The notes: generated by a model from the sequence alone, not told the origin. Counted from the stretch's first letter, positions 17,413-25,400 are shown. The stretch: DNA of 52,702 nt from CAJCIY01 sp036379355 (GCA_036379355.1 DASVGV010000118.1:1-52702), one strand, 5' to 3'. Translations and numbers: made by a program.

Positions 17413-18359
17413 CAGTCGATCAGCTGCCGGCCGGTGAGGCGCAGGAACACGTCCTCGAGAGACGACCGGCGTACCAGGGAGGACACCGGCGTGATGCCGC
17501 GCGCCAGGACGTCCTCCAGCGCCGCGTCGCCGTCCTGCGCGTAGACCAGGAGGCGGTCGGGCAGCTCCTCGAGCCGCTCGCTCGTCGCCGGGAGACGGTC
17601 GCCGATCTTCGACGCGTAGGCCGCCACCTCACCCGGCGGGAAGCGCAGCTCGAGCACCTCACGGGTCGACCACCGCTCGATGAGCTCGCGCGGCGACCCC
17701 TCCGCAGCGAACCGGCCGCCGTCCATGACGACGAGCCGGTCGCACAGCTGCTCGGCCTCGTCCATGTAGTGGGTGGTGAGCACCAGGGTCACCCCGCGCT
17801 GCTTGAGCCGGTAGAGCCGGTCCCACACGACGTGCCGTGCCTGCGGGTCCAGCCCGGTCGTCGGCTCGTCGAGCAGCAGCAGCTCGGGGTCGTTCACGAG
17901 CGCGCGGGCGATCGTGAGCCGCCGCTTCATGCCCCCGGACAGCGGATCGACCTTGTCGTCGGCACGCTCGGTCAGCTGGACGAAGTCCAGCAGCTGCTCG
18001 GTGCGCTCGCGCACCAGCGCCCGCGGCATGCCGAAGTAGCGGGCGTACACGTGCAGGTTCTCCCGCACCGTCAGCTCGACGTCGAGGTTGTCCTCCTGCG
18101 GCACGACGCCCAGTCGCGCCCGGATCTGCGCGCCGTGCGTTCGCGGGTCGAGTCCGAGCAGCCGCAGCGTGCCCGCGGTGGGCGGGCTCACGCAGCCGAC
18201 CATGCGCATGGTGCTCGACTTGCCGGCGCCGTTCGGCCCGAGGAAGCCGAAGGCCTCGCCGCGGTGGACGTCGACGTCGATGCCGTCCACGGCGGTGAAG
18301 TCACCGAACCGCTTGACCAGGCCGCGGGCATGCACGAGCACGTCCGGGTCGGTGGGCAT
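17412..18359 (-). CDS. ABC transporter ATP-binding protein (DrrA/NodI-like)
   Basis: A 315-residue ATPase: Walker A GPNGAGKSS, Q-loop GVVPQEDNLD, signature LSGGMKRRL, Walker B LLLLDEP, H-loop TTHYMDEAE. After the nucleotide-binding domain (about 1-230) comes the roughly 80-residue C-terminal extension found in DrrA/NodI-type exporters. It leads the operon ATPase-permease-permease. The ATG at 18359 has no ribosome-binding site but has TACGGT 6 nt upstream. It may move a lipid-linked product or confer drug tolerance; the neighbours do not tell which. Confidence 0.9.
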   Translation of the reverse strand: MPTDPDVLVHARGLVKRFGDFTAVDGIDVDVHRGEAFGFLGPNGAGKSSTMRMVGCVSPPTAGTLRLLGLDPRTHGAQIRARLGVVPQEDNLDVELTVRENLHVYARYFGMPRALVRERTEQLLDFVQLTERADDKVDPLSGGMKRRLTIARALVNDPELLLLDEPTTGLDPQARHVVWDRLYRLKQRGVTLVLTTHYMDEAEQLCDRLVVMDGGRFAAEGSPRELIERWSTREVLELRFPPGEVAAYASKIGDRLPATSERLEELPDRLLVYAQDGDAALEDVLARGITPVSSLVRRSSLEDVFLRLTGRQLID

Positions 18360-18365
18360 GCCTGG

Positions 18366-18371
18366 ACCGTA
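18366..18371 (-). promoter_or_regulatory. -10 element (TACGGT) of a leaderless promoter
   Basis: TACGGT, 6 nt (CCAGGC), then the ATG of the ABC ATPase. This is the same layout as at the other leaderless genes in the window. Confidence 0.5.
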
Positions 18372-18459
18372 CCGACCGCATCCGTCACCCCGCGACGCAG
18401 TTCGCTCCGCGCGATCCGTACGCCCGTACACGTGCGGCCGCCCCGCGCCCCTCCCCTCG

Positions 18460-18522
18460 CGAATCGGGTCATGGAATCGCCCCACGTTGATCTCCAGAGG
18501 GGCGATTCCATGACCCGATTCG
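18460..18522. repeat. palindromic repeat, copy 1 (perfect 24-bp arms)
   Basis: The left arm 18460-18483 and right arm 18499-18522 are perfect reverse complements (outer sequence CGAATCGGGTCATG), enclosing a 15-nt loop ACGTTGATCTCCAGA. The loop is not palindromic and gives an orientation. It lies in the divergent gap between the ABC ATPase and the AbiEi/DUF559 gene. Related copies occur at 19454 and 20974. It could form a very stable hairpin or cruciform, or be a protein-binding site. Confidence 0.92.
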
Positions 18523-18601
18523 GTACGGAGCCTTGCGGTCGCCGTCCACAGATCGGCGGCGCGCGCCCCGCGGCGGGTGGGCGGCCCGGATCGTCGAGGT
18601 C

Positions 18602-19432
18602 GTGTACGGCGTCGCCACCCACGCGGAGCTGCTCGCCTCCCGCTCCCCGAAGGCGATCCGGCACGCGGCCCAGTCGGGCAGCCTGCAGCGCCTGCGGCAC
18701 GGCATCTACAGCGGCCCGGACCCGTCGCTGCCCGCGCGCGTCCGCGCGGTCCAGGTGGCGATCCCGCGCGCGGTGGCAAGCCACGCGACCGCGGCCGCGC
18801 TCCTCGGCTTCGGCGAGCACCGCGGTCCCCTCCACGTCACCGTGCCGCACGCCCTCGCCCTGCACAGCACCCGCGACGTGGTCGTCCACCGCGACCGCCA
18901 CCCCACCCCGTCCGTCCAGGTCGGCGGTCTGCCGGTCACGACGGCCGTCCGCACCGTGCTCGACCTCGCGCGTTCCAGCTCGCGAGTCGAGGGGGTGGTC
19001 GCTGCGGACGCAGCGCTGGACGCCGGCCTGTGCACCCGCGCCGAGCTGCTGGGCGGGCTCGACGACTGCCGCGGCCGGACCGGGGCGGCCCTCGCGCGGC
19101 AGGCCGTCAGCCTGTGCCGGGTCGGTGCCGAGTCGCCGATGGAGACGCGCCTGCGGCTCCTTGTCGTCGACGCGGGGCTGCCGGAGCCGGTGCTGCAGCA
19201 CCGGGTGATGACCAGCATCGGCGAGCTGCGACTCGACCAGGCGTGGCCCCACCTCCTGCGCTCCCTCGAGTACGACGGGTACGAGCCGCACTCCACCAAG
19301 GCCGCGTTCGCGCGTGACCGCGCCCGCTGGCGGGCGCTCGCCGCGGCCGGCTGGGCGGTGTCCCCCGTCACGTACGCCGATCTCCTGCATCCCGAGCGGC
19401 TCCTCGCCGAACTGCGGCTCGCCCTGGCCTGA
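18602..19432 (+). CDS. AbiEi-type winged-helix plus DUF559 (Vsr-like endonuclease-fold) protein
   Basis: This protein has two parts. The N-terminal ~60 residues (YGVATHAELLASRSPKAIRHA, ending RLRHGIY) match the winged-helix domain of AbiEi type IV antitoxins. The C-terminal ~90 residues carry SPMETRLRLLVVDAGLP, LRLDQAWP, LEYDGYEPH and an F-x2-DRARW...AAAGW block typical of DUF559, a PD-(D/E)XK-like fold related to Vsr nucleases. No AbiEii toxin gene is adjacent, so it is a solitary member of a family abundant in actinobacteria; function is unknown. It is the only plus-strand gene between 6.6 and 25.4 kb and is flanked by palindromic repeats in direct orientation. The GTG at 18602 (276 residues) is preferred; a TTG at 18533 is possible. 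Confidence 0.7.
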   Translation: MYGVATHAELLASRSPKAIRHAAQSGSLQRLRHGIYSGPDPSLPARVRAVQVAIPRAVASHATAAALLGFGEHRGPLHVTVPHALALHSTRDVVVHRDRHPTPSVQVGGLPVTTAVRTVLDLARSSSRVEGVVAADAALDAGLCTRAELLGGLDDCRGRTGAALARQAVSLCRVGAESPMETRLRLLVVDAGLPEPVLQHRVMTSIGELRLDQAWPHLLRSLEYDGYEPHSTKAAFARDRARWRALAAAGWAVSPVTYADLLHPERLLAELRLALA

Positions 19433-19453
19433 CCGGCCCCACGCTCCTCCTGT

Positions 19454-19514
19454 GAATTGGGTCATGAGATCGCCCCTTGTCGATCTTCAGAGGGGCGATT
19501 CCATGACCCGATTC
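19454..19514. repeat. palindromic repeat, copy 2 (imperfect)
   Basis: Arms 19454-19476 and 19492-19514 pair with three mismatches. The loop TTGTCGATCTTCAGA matches copy 1 at 11 of 15 positions, in the same orientation, and the right arm is identical to that of copy 1. It lies in the convergent gap between the AbiEi/DUF559 gene and nnr, where it may also act as a bidirectional terminator. Confidence 0.88.
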
Positions 19515-19580
19515 GGGACGGGGACGGGGATGGAGACGGGGACGGGGACGCGTGCGGCTGCGCGCGGGTACGGCGGCGGG

Positions 19581-20957
19581 TCAGCGGCGGACGGCGGCGA
19601 CGGCGTCGGCCCAGGAGTCGAGCAGGTCGCTGGCCGCGAGCGGTACGCGCGTCAGCGAACCGGCGAGCCCGTGCAGGAACGCCGCGCCGGCACCCACGAG
19701 CAGCACGTCGGGGTCACCCCGCTTCACGGCCGCGGCGAGCAGCGCGCCCGCCGCGCCGGCGAGCACGTCGCCGGTGCCTGCCGTCGACAGCCACGTGCTG
19801 CCCGTCGGGTTGACGAGGGCGCGCCCGTCCGGGGCGGCGACCACCGTGTGCTGCCCCTTGAGCAGCACGTGCACCCCGAGGTCGGCGGCGGCGCGGCGGG
19901 CCGCGCCGAGCGGGTCGCCCGCGGGGTCGACGCCGGTGAGCCGCTCGAACTCGCCGGCGTGCGGCGTGATGAGCGTCGGCGCCTTCCGTCCCCGCAGTGC
20001 GCCCGCGCCGAGCGAGAGCGCGCCGGCGTCCAGCACCGCCGCCACGTCGCTGGACACGACCCGGCGCACCTCCTCCTCGCCCGGCGCGCCCGACCCGCAC
20101 ACGTACGCGTCAACCCGGCCTTCGCCCACCACGACCGTCGGCCACGCCGCCCGGACGGCGTCCGCGGCGTGACCCTCGTACCGCACGTAGCCGGCGCCGG
20201 CCCGCACCGCGCCGCCGGTGCACAGGACGGCCGCCCCGGGGTACCGCTCGCTGCCGGCGACCACGCCGACCACCCCCCGGGTGTACTTGTCCGCGTGGGC
20301 GCCCGGCGTCTCGACAAGCGGCAGGAAGTCGTCGGCGTCTGGTACGGCGACGGGCAGGGCAGCCGGGAAGTCGAGGCCGACCGGCACGACCACCACCGAG
20401 CCCGACCGCTCGGCCCCCGCGCCGACGACGTGCCCCGCCTTGAGCCGGTCGAAGGTGACGGTGACGTCGGCGCGGACCGCGGGTCCGTCGACCGCCCCGG
20501 TGTCGGCGTCGACCCCGCTCGGCACGTCGACGGCCACCACCAGCGCATCCGCCGGTACGGATTCGACCAGCGCGGCTGCCCGGTCGCGCAGGACCCCGGA
20601 GAACCCGACGCCGGTCATGCCGTCGATCACCAGGTCGCACGCGGGGACGTCGGCGACGACCGGCAGGCCCGCCGCTGCGGACCGCCACAGGTCGTCCCCG
20701 TCGCGGCCCGACGAGCGGACGACGACCGCCGACGCGCCCCACCGCACCAGCCATCGGGCGGCGCCGAGCGCATCGGCCGCGTTGTGGCCGGACCCGGCGA
20801 GCACGCAGACGCGGGCGCCGTACACCCCACCCAGGGTCCGGGCGCACTCGACCGCCACGCCGTACGAGGCCCGCGCGATGAGTGCCGCCTCCCCCACCCG
20901 CTCGGCCGCAACGCTGTCGGCGGCCCGCGTCTCGGCGACGGTCGCGACGTACCTCAC
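19581..20957 (-). CDS. nnr: bifunctional NAD(P)H-hydrate epimerase / ADP-dependent NAD(P)H-hydrate dehydratase
   Basis: A 458-residue repair enzyme for hydrated NAD(P)H. The N-terminal YjeF-type epimerase domain (about 1-205) has AVDVPSGVDADTGAVDG. The C-terminal kinase-like dehydratase domain has DKYTRGVVGVVAGSERYPGAA, TPHAGEFERLTG, LLKGQHTVV and the catalytic STAGTGDVLAG. The epimerase nucleotide loop, usually GxNNGGDA or GDNGGDA, reads GSGHNAADAL, with both glycines replaced by Ala. GTG 20957 has GAGG 6 nt upstream. In relatives this gene lies next to alr; here the exporter and repeat region intervene. Confidence 0.9.
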   Translation of the reverse strand: MRYVATVAETRAADSVAAERVGEAALIARASYGVAVECARTLGGVYGARVCVLAGSGHNAADALGAARWLVRWGASAVVVRSSGRDGDDLWRSAAAGLPVVADVPACDLVIDGMTGVGFSGVLRDRAAALVESVPADALVVAVDVPSGVDADTGAVDGPAVRADVTVTFDRLKAGHVVGAGAERSGSVVVVPVGLDFPAALPVAVPDADDFLPLVETPGAHADKYTRGVVGVVAGSERYPGAAVLCTGGAVRAGAGYVRYEGHAADAVRAAWPTVVVGEGRVDAYVCGSGAPGEEEVRRVVSSDVAAVLDAGALSLGAGALRGRKAPTLITPHAGEFERLTGVDPAGDPLGAARRAAADLGVHVLLKGQHTVVAAPDGRALVNPTGSTWLSTAGTGDVLAGAAGALLAAAVKRGDPDVLLVGAGAAFLHGLAGSLTRVPLAASDLLDSWADAVAAVRR

Positions 20958-20973
20958 GGCGTCCTCGTCACCC

Positions 20974-21036
20974 CGAATCGGGTCATGGGAACGCCCCTAC
21001 AGAGATCAACGTGGGGCGATGTCATGACCCGATTCG
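20974..21036. repeat. palindromic repeat, copy 3 (inverted orientation)
   Basis: Arms 20974-20997 and 21013-21036 pair with three mismatches near the loop. The loop, read on the minus strand, is ACGTTGATCTCTGTA and matches copy 1, so this copy is inverted relative to copies 1 and 2. It sits between glmS and nnr, 16 bp upstream of the nnr GTG, so it may lie in the nnr promoter or leader. Confidence 0.88.
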
Positions 21037-21079
21037 CCAGAGGGGAGACCGGAGGGCGGCGGCGCGGACGGGACACGGG

Positions 21080-22930
21080 TCACTCGACGGTGACGGACTT
21101 CGCCAGGTTGCGCGGCCGGTCGACGTCCAGGCCGCGCGCCAGCGCGAACTCCATCGCCAGCACCTGGAGCGGCACCGTGGCCACGATCGGCGAGTACAGC
21201 GCCGGCGTCTGCGGGACGTTGATCACCTGCGTCGCGTACGGGAGTACGGCGTCGTCGCCGTCCTCGGCGACGACGATCGTGCGCGCGCCCCGGGCCCGTA
21301 CCTCGGCGATGTTCGACAGCACCTTCTGGTGCAGGACGGCCCGCGACCGCGGCGAGGGCATCACGACGACGACCGGGAGGCCGTCCTCGATGAGTGCGAT
21401 CGGGCCGTGCTTGAGCTCTCCCGCCGGAAAGCCCTCGGCGTGCACGTACGCCAGCTCCTTGAGCTTGAGCGCGCCCTCCAGCGCGACCGGGTAACCGACG
21501 TGCCGGCCGAGGAACAGCACCGTCTGCGACGTCGACAGCTCGCGTGCCAGCTCGGCAACCGGACCCTGGCGCGACAGGGTCTCCGCGACCAGGTCCGGCA
21601 TGCGGTCCAGCGCGGCGAGCTCGCGCGCGACCTCCTCGCCGTAGAGCGTGCCGCGGACGCGGGCGAGGGCGAGGCCCAGCAACGACGTGGCGGCGAGCTG
21701 CGCCAGGAACGCCTTGGTCGACGCGACGCAGACCTCCAGGCCCGCGCGGGTGTAGAGCACCGCGTCCGACTCGCGCGGGATCTGGGCGCCGTTGGTGTTG
21801 CTGATCGCGAGCACCCGCGCCTTCTGGGTCTTGGCGTGCCGCACCGCCTCCAGCACGTCGGCCGTCTCCCCGGACTGGCTGATCGCGACGACGAGGGTGC
21901 CCCGGTCGAGAACCGGGTCCCGGTAGCGGAACTCGTGGGCGAGCTCGACCTCGACCGGCAGCCGCGTCCAGTGCTCGATGGCGTACTTGGCGACCAGCCC
22001 GGCGTGGAACGCGGACCCGCACCCCACGACGAAGACCTTGTCGACCTCCCGCAGGTCGTCGTCGGACAGGCGCTCCTCGTCCAGCACGATCGACCCGTCG
22101 TCGCCGAGCCGGCCGCGCAGCGTGTCGCGGACCGCGGTCGGCTGCTCGCCGATCTCCTTCTGCATGAAGTAGTCGTGGCCGCCCTTCTCGGCGGCGGCAA
22201 GGTCCCAGGCGACGTGGAACGGCCGCGTGGTGGCGGGTGCCCCGTCGAACGTCGTGACCGTGTAGCCGCCCGCGCGCACCTCGACGACCTGGTCCTGGCC
22301 GAGCTCGACGGCCTCGCGGGTGTGCCCGATGAACGCGGCCACGTCCGAACCGAGGAACGTCTCGCCGTCACCGACCCCGATGACCAGCGGCGACGAACGC
22401 CGCGCGCCGACGACGACGCCCGGCTCGCCGGCATGTACCACCAGCAGCGTGAACGCGCCCGCCAGCCGGGCGACGACGTCGGTCAGCGCCGCCGCGAGCC
22501 CGCGCTCCGGCGCGTACGCCTCCTCCAGCAGGTGCGCGACGACCTCGGTGTCGGTGGCGCTGCGCAGGTCGTGGCCGCGGCTCTCGAGCTCGCCGCGCAG
22601 GGCCGCGTGGTTCTCGATGATCCCGTTGTGGACCACCGCCAGCGTGCCGGTGCAGTCGGTGTGCGGGTGGGCGTTCCCGTCGGTCGGGCCGCCGTGGGTC
22701 GCCCAGCGGGTGTGCCCCATGCCGGTCGTGCCGGGCATCGGCCCGGTCTCGCCCAGGAGCTTCTCCAGGTTCCGCAGCTCACCCGCCTTGCGGGCGGTAC
22801 GCAGGACGCCGTCCGGCCCGACGATCGCGACCCCCGCGGAGTCGTAGCCGCGGTACTCCAGGCGCCGCAGGCCGTCGAGGCAGATGTCGAGAGCCTGCCT
22901 CGGGCCGACGTACCCGACGATGCCGCACAC
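21080..22930 (-). CDS. glmS: glutamine-fructose-6-phosphate aminotransferase (isomerizing)
   Basis: It makes glucosamine-6-phosphate from fructose-6-P and Gln, the entry to UDP-GlcNAc. The 616-residue protein has an N-terminal class II amidotransferase domain, where Cys2 must become the N-terminal nucleophile (CGIVGYVGPRQA), and two SIS sugar-isomerase domains (about 290-600; SQSGETADVLEA). The GTG at 22930 is therefore the true start; an ATG three codons earlier would block Cys2. A TACCGT box 7 nt upstream marks a leaderless start. No glmS ribozyme is seen. It ends in DRPRNLAKSVTVE as usual. Confidence 0.96.
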   Translation of the reverse strand: MCGIVGYVGPRQALDICLDGLRRLEYRGYDSAGVAIVGPDGVLRTARKAGELRNLEKLLGETGPMPGTTGMGHTRWATHGGPTDGNAHPHTDCTGTLAVVHNGIIENHAALRGELESRGHDLRSATDTEVVAHLLEEAYAPERGLAAALTDVVARLAGAFTLLVVHAGEPGVVVGARRSSPLVIGVGDGETFLGSDVAAFIGHTREAVELGQDQVVEVRAGGYTVTTFDGAPATTRPFHVAWDLAAAEKGGHDYFMQKEIGEQPTAVRDTLRGRLGDDGSIVLDEERLSDDDLREVDKVFVVGCGSAFHAGLVAKYAIEHWTRLPVEVELAHEFRYRDPVLDRGTLVVAISQSGETADVLEAVRHAKTQKARVLAISNTNGAQIPRESDAVLYTRAGLEVCVASTKAFLAQLAATSLLGLALARVRGTLYGEEVARELAALDRMPDLVAETLSRQGPVAELARELSTSQTVLFLGRHVGYPVALEGALKLKELAYVHAEGFPAGELKHGPIALIEDGLPVVVVMPSPRSRAVLHQKVLSNIAEVRARGARTIVVAEDGDDAVLPYATQVINVPQTPALYSPIVATVPLQVLAMEFALARGLDVDRPRNLAKSVTVE

Positions 22931-22937
22931 GCCGCCC

Positions 22938-22943
22938 ACGGTA
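22938..22943 (-). promoter_or_regulatory. -10 element (TACCGT) of the leaderless glmS promoter
   Basis: TACCGT, 7 nt (GGGCGGC), then the GTG of glmS whose position is fixed by the catalytic Cys2. This makes it the best-anchored leaderless start in the window. Confidence 0.58.
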
Positions 22944-22971
22944 GTCGCCCGCAGCGCGCGAACGGGGCACG

Positions 22972-24309
22972 TCAGCCTGCCGGTGCGACCCGTCGGACGA
23001 CGTCCGCCACGGCGGCGGCGCTCGCCTCGGCCTGCTCGTGGGTCGGGGCCTCGACCATCACCCGGACGATGGGTTCGGTCCCACTGGGCCGCAGCAGCAC
23101 CCGGCCGTCCGCTCCCAGCTGCCGGTGGACGCGCTCGGCGGCGGCGACGACGTCGGGGTGGGTCGCCACTCGGCGGTCGGCCACCGGCACGTTCAGCAGT
23201 ACCTGCGGCAGCCGGGTCATGACCGCGGCCAGGTCGGCGAGCGACGCCTGCGTCTCGGCCATCCGGCTCATGACCGCGAGGCCCGTCAGCAGGCCGTCGC
23301 CCGTGGTGGCCCGGTCGGCGAAGACCACGTGACCGGACTGCTCGCCGCCGAGGGCGGCGTCGCGCTCGCGCATCGCCTCGAGGACGTACCGGTCGCCGAC
23401 CGCGGTCTGGACGACCGCGATCCCGGCCGCATCCATCGCCCGCGTGAAGCCGAGGTTGGTCATGACGGTGGTGACCACCGTGTCGCCGCGCAGGGCGCCC
23501 TGCTCGCGGAGCGCGAGCGCGCAGATGGCGAGGATCTCGTCGCCGTCGACGGTCTCACCGCGGGCGTCCACGGCGAGACAGCGGTCGGCATCCCCGTCGT
23601 GGGCGAGTCCGAGGTCCGCACCGGCCGCGAGCACCGCCGCCCGCAGCTGCTCCAGGTGGGTGGAGCCCACCCCGTCGTTGATGTTGAGGCCGTCCGGCTC
23701 GCAGCCGACCCGCTGGACCGACGCGCCGGCCTTCGCGTACACCTCCGGACCGATCGCGTGGGCGGCGCCGTGGGCCGCGTCGATGACGACCCGCAGCCCG
23801 CCCAGCGCCGCGGGAACGCTCCCGAGCAGATGAGTCGCGTACCGCTCCGCAGCGCCGTCCAGGACACGAACCCGGCCGACGCCGGCGCCGACCGGCCGGT
23901 CCCACTCCTCGCGCAGCCGCTCTTCGATCTCGTCCTCGACCGCGTCGGCCAGCTTGCGGCCGGCCGCGTCGAAGAACTTGATGCCGTTGTCCGGCATGGG
24001 GTTGTGCGAGGCCGAGATCATGACGCCGAGGTCGGCGCCGAGGTCGGCGGTGAGATACGCCACGGCGGGGGTCGGCACGATCCCGGCGAGCAGCACGTCG
24101 GTCCCGGCAGAAGTCAGCCCGGCGACGACTGCGGCCTCCAGCATCTCCCCGGACGCGCGCGGGTCACGGCCGACGACCGCGACCTGCCGGCCGCCACCGT
24201 TCCCGCGCAGGACCTGGGCGGCGCCCAGAGCGAGGGAGGTCGCAAGCAGGGGCGACAGGTCCGCGTTCGCCAGCCCGCGGACGCCGTCAGTGCCGAACAG
24301 ACGGGGCAC
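22972..24309 (-). CDS. glmM: phosphoglucosamine mutase
   Basis: It converts glucosamine-6-P to glucosamine-1-P. The 445-residue alpha-D-phosphohexomutase shows LFGTDGVRGLAN at the start, the phosphoserine loop VMISASHNPMPDNG, the metal loop DGDADRCL, sugar-binding GGEQSGHVVF and the phosphate-binding RPSGTEPIVRVMVE at the end. It lies 8 nt after rpsI and 41 nt before glmS, so the two hexosamine genes adjoin directly, without the coaA gene that often separates them in streptomycetes. Confidence 0.96.
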   Translation of the reverse strand: MPRLFGTDGVRGLANADLSPLLATSLALGAAQVLRGNGGGRQVAVVGRDPRASGEMLEAAVVAGLTSAGTDVLLAGIVPTPAVAYLTADLGADLGVMISASHNPMPDNGIKFFDAAGRKLADAVEDEIEERLREEWDRPVGAGVGRVRVLDGAAERYATHLLGSVPAALGGLRVVIDAAHGAAHAIGPEVYAKAGASVQRVGCEPDGLNINDGVGSTHLEQLRAAVLAAGADLGLAHDGDADRCLAVDARGETVDGDEILAICALALREQGALRGDTVVTTVMTNLGFTRAMDAAGIAVVQTAVGDRYVLEAMRERDAALGGEQSGHVVFADRATTGDGLLTGLAVMSRMAETQASLADLAAVMTRLPQVLLNVPVADRRVATHPDVVAAAERVHRQLGADGRVLLRPSGTEPIVRVMVEAPTHEQAEASAAAVADVVRRVAPAG

Positions 24310-24317
24310 GCGTGCGG

Positions 24318-24731
24318 TCAGCGCTTGGAGTACTGCGGCGCCTTGCGGGCCTTCTTCAGGCCGTACTTCTTGCGCTCCTTGACCCGCGCGTCACGGGTGA
24401 GGAAGCCGGCCTGCTTGAGCGTGGCGCGGCTGTCGTCGAGGATCTCGGTGAGCGCCCGCGCGATGCCCAGCTGGAGCGCGCCGGCCTGCCCGGACACGCC
24501 GCCGCCGTGGATGAGCGCGATGACGTCGTAGGCCTCGCCGACCTCGAGCCGCACGAACGGGTCGCGGACCGCCTGCTGGTGGACCTTGTTCGGGAAGTAG
24601 TCCTCGAGCGTCCGGCCGTTGATCTTCCACTGGCCGGTGCCGGAGACGATGCGCACCCGCGCCACGGCCTCCTTGCGGCGGCCGACGGTACGGGCGAGGT
24701 CGGGGGCGGCGGGAGCGGCGCTGCTGGCCAC
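24318..24731 (-). CDS. rpsI: 30S ribosomal protein S9
   Basis: A 137-residue uS9. VGRRKEAVARVRI at the start of the fold, IHGGGVSGQAGALQLGIARAL, and the C-terminal KKYGLKKARKAPQYSKR, whose last residues reach the P-site tRNA, are all conserved. The N-terminal Ala/Pro-rich dozen residues are extra. It follows rplM by 29 nt, the usual pair. Confidence 0.96.
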   Translation of the reverse strand: MASSAAPAAPDLARTVGRRKEAVARVRIVSGTGQWKINGRTLEDYFPNKVHQQAVRDPFVRLEVGEAYDVIALIHGGGVSGQAGALQLGIARALTEILDDSRATLKQAGFLTRDARVKERKKYGLKKARKAPQYSKR

Positions 24732-24760
24732 GGTTCTCCTTCGGTTCGGGTGCCGCGGCG

Positions 24761-25222
24761 CTAGCGGGCGGCGGGCGCGAGCTGCGCGAGCTGGGTGATC
24801 TCGTACGGGACCGGCTTCTGCGCCTCGTGCGGGTGCGTCGGTCCGGCGTACACCTTGAGCTTGGAACCCATCCGGCGCCCCAGGCTGGTGTGCGGCAGCA
24901 TGCCCTTGATCGCGCGCTCGACGACGAGCGTCGGGCGCGTCTCGAGCAGCTCCTCGTACGACCGGGAGGTGAGTCCGCCCGGGTAGCCCGAGTGACGGTG
25001 GTACATCGACTGCGCCTTCTTGTCGCCGGTCATCGCGACCTTGGCGGCGTTGACGACGACGACGAAGTCACCGGTGTCCAGGTGCGGCGCGTAGTAGGCC
25101 TTGTGCTTGCCGCGCAGCAGAGCGGCCGCGTGCGCGGCGAGCCGGCCGAGCACGACGTTCTCGGCGTCGATGACGTGCCAGGCGCGCGTGACATCGGACG
25201 GCTTGGGCTGGTAGGTGCGCAC
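24761..25222 (-). CDS. rplM: 50S ribosomal protein L13
   Basis: A 153-residue uL13 with the N-terminal TYQPKPSDVTRAWHVIDA, VLGRLAAHAAALLRGKHK and the GMLPHTSLGRRMGSKLKVYAG block. The GTG at 25222 gives the family N-terminus (VRTYQPKPSDV); the frame is open further upstream without conserved sequence. It heads the rplM-rpsI pair and is divergent from the bacterioferritin genes. Confidence 0.95.
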   Translation of the reverse strand: MRTYQPKPSDVTRAWHVIDAENVVLGRLAAHAAALLRGKHKAYYAPHLDTGDFVVVVNAAKVAMTGDKKAQSMYHRHSGYPGGLTSRSYEELLETRPTLVVERAIKGMLPHTSLGRRMGSKLKVYAGPTHPHEAQKPVPYEITQLAQLAPAAR

Positions 25223-25353
25223 GGCTCTCTTCTGCGATCTGTCGGTGGGGTCGGGCGACGACGTCGAGCCCGTCCGGGCCGCGCGCCAGCAGCCAAGGCT
25301 ACCACCCGCTCCGCGCTGCCGCGCCGGCGAGCGCTTGACCACGACGGCGCAGG

Positions 25354-25374
25354 TGAGGTTGACTTAAGTCCTCA
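25354..25374 (+). promoter_or_regulatory. candidate DtxR/IdeR-type iron box
   Basis: The segment TGAGGTTGACTTAAGTCCTCA matches the actinobacterial iron-box consensus (TTAGGTTAGSCTAACCTAA) at about ten of 19 positions, best in the left half, and has a 10-bp palindromic core GACTTAAGTC. It lies 27-47 nt upstream of the bacterioferritin-associated ferredoxin gene, with a TTGACC hexamer at 25335 as possible -35. Iron-dependent control fits the genes. Confidence 0.42.
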
Positions 25375-25400
25375 GTCGGAACCCCGAGGGGACTGCCCAC

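Noticed and set aside
18533..18601. TTG at 18533 as start of the AbiEi/DUF559 gene
   Set aside because: It has no Shine-Dalgarno sequence or correctly spaced -10 box, and the added 23 residues are Arg/Pro-rich and unlike the family N-terminus. It is kept as an alternative only.
18460..21036. CRISPR array
   Set aside because: Three copies with spacing near 1 and 1.5 kb, inverted orientation of one copy and genes between them do not fit a repeat-spacer array; no cas genes are present.
22931..22971. glmS ribozyme upstream of glmS
   Set aside because: The gap to glmM is only 41 nt, too short for the ribozyme, and the start is leaderless.
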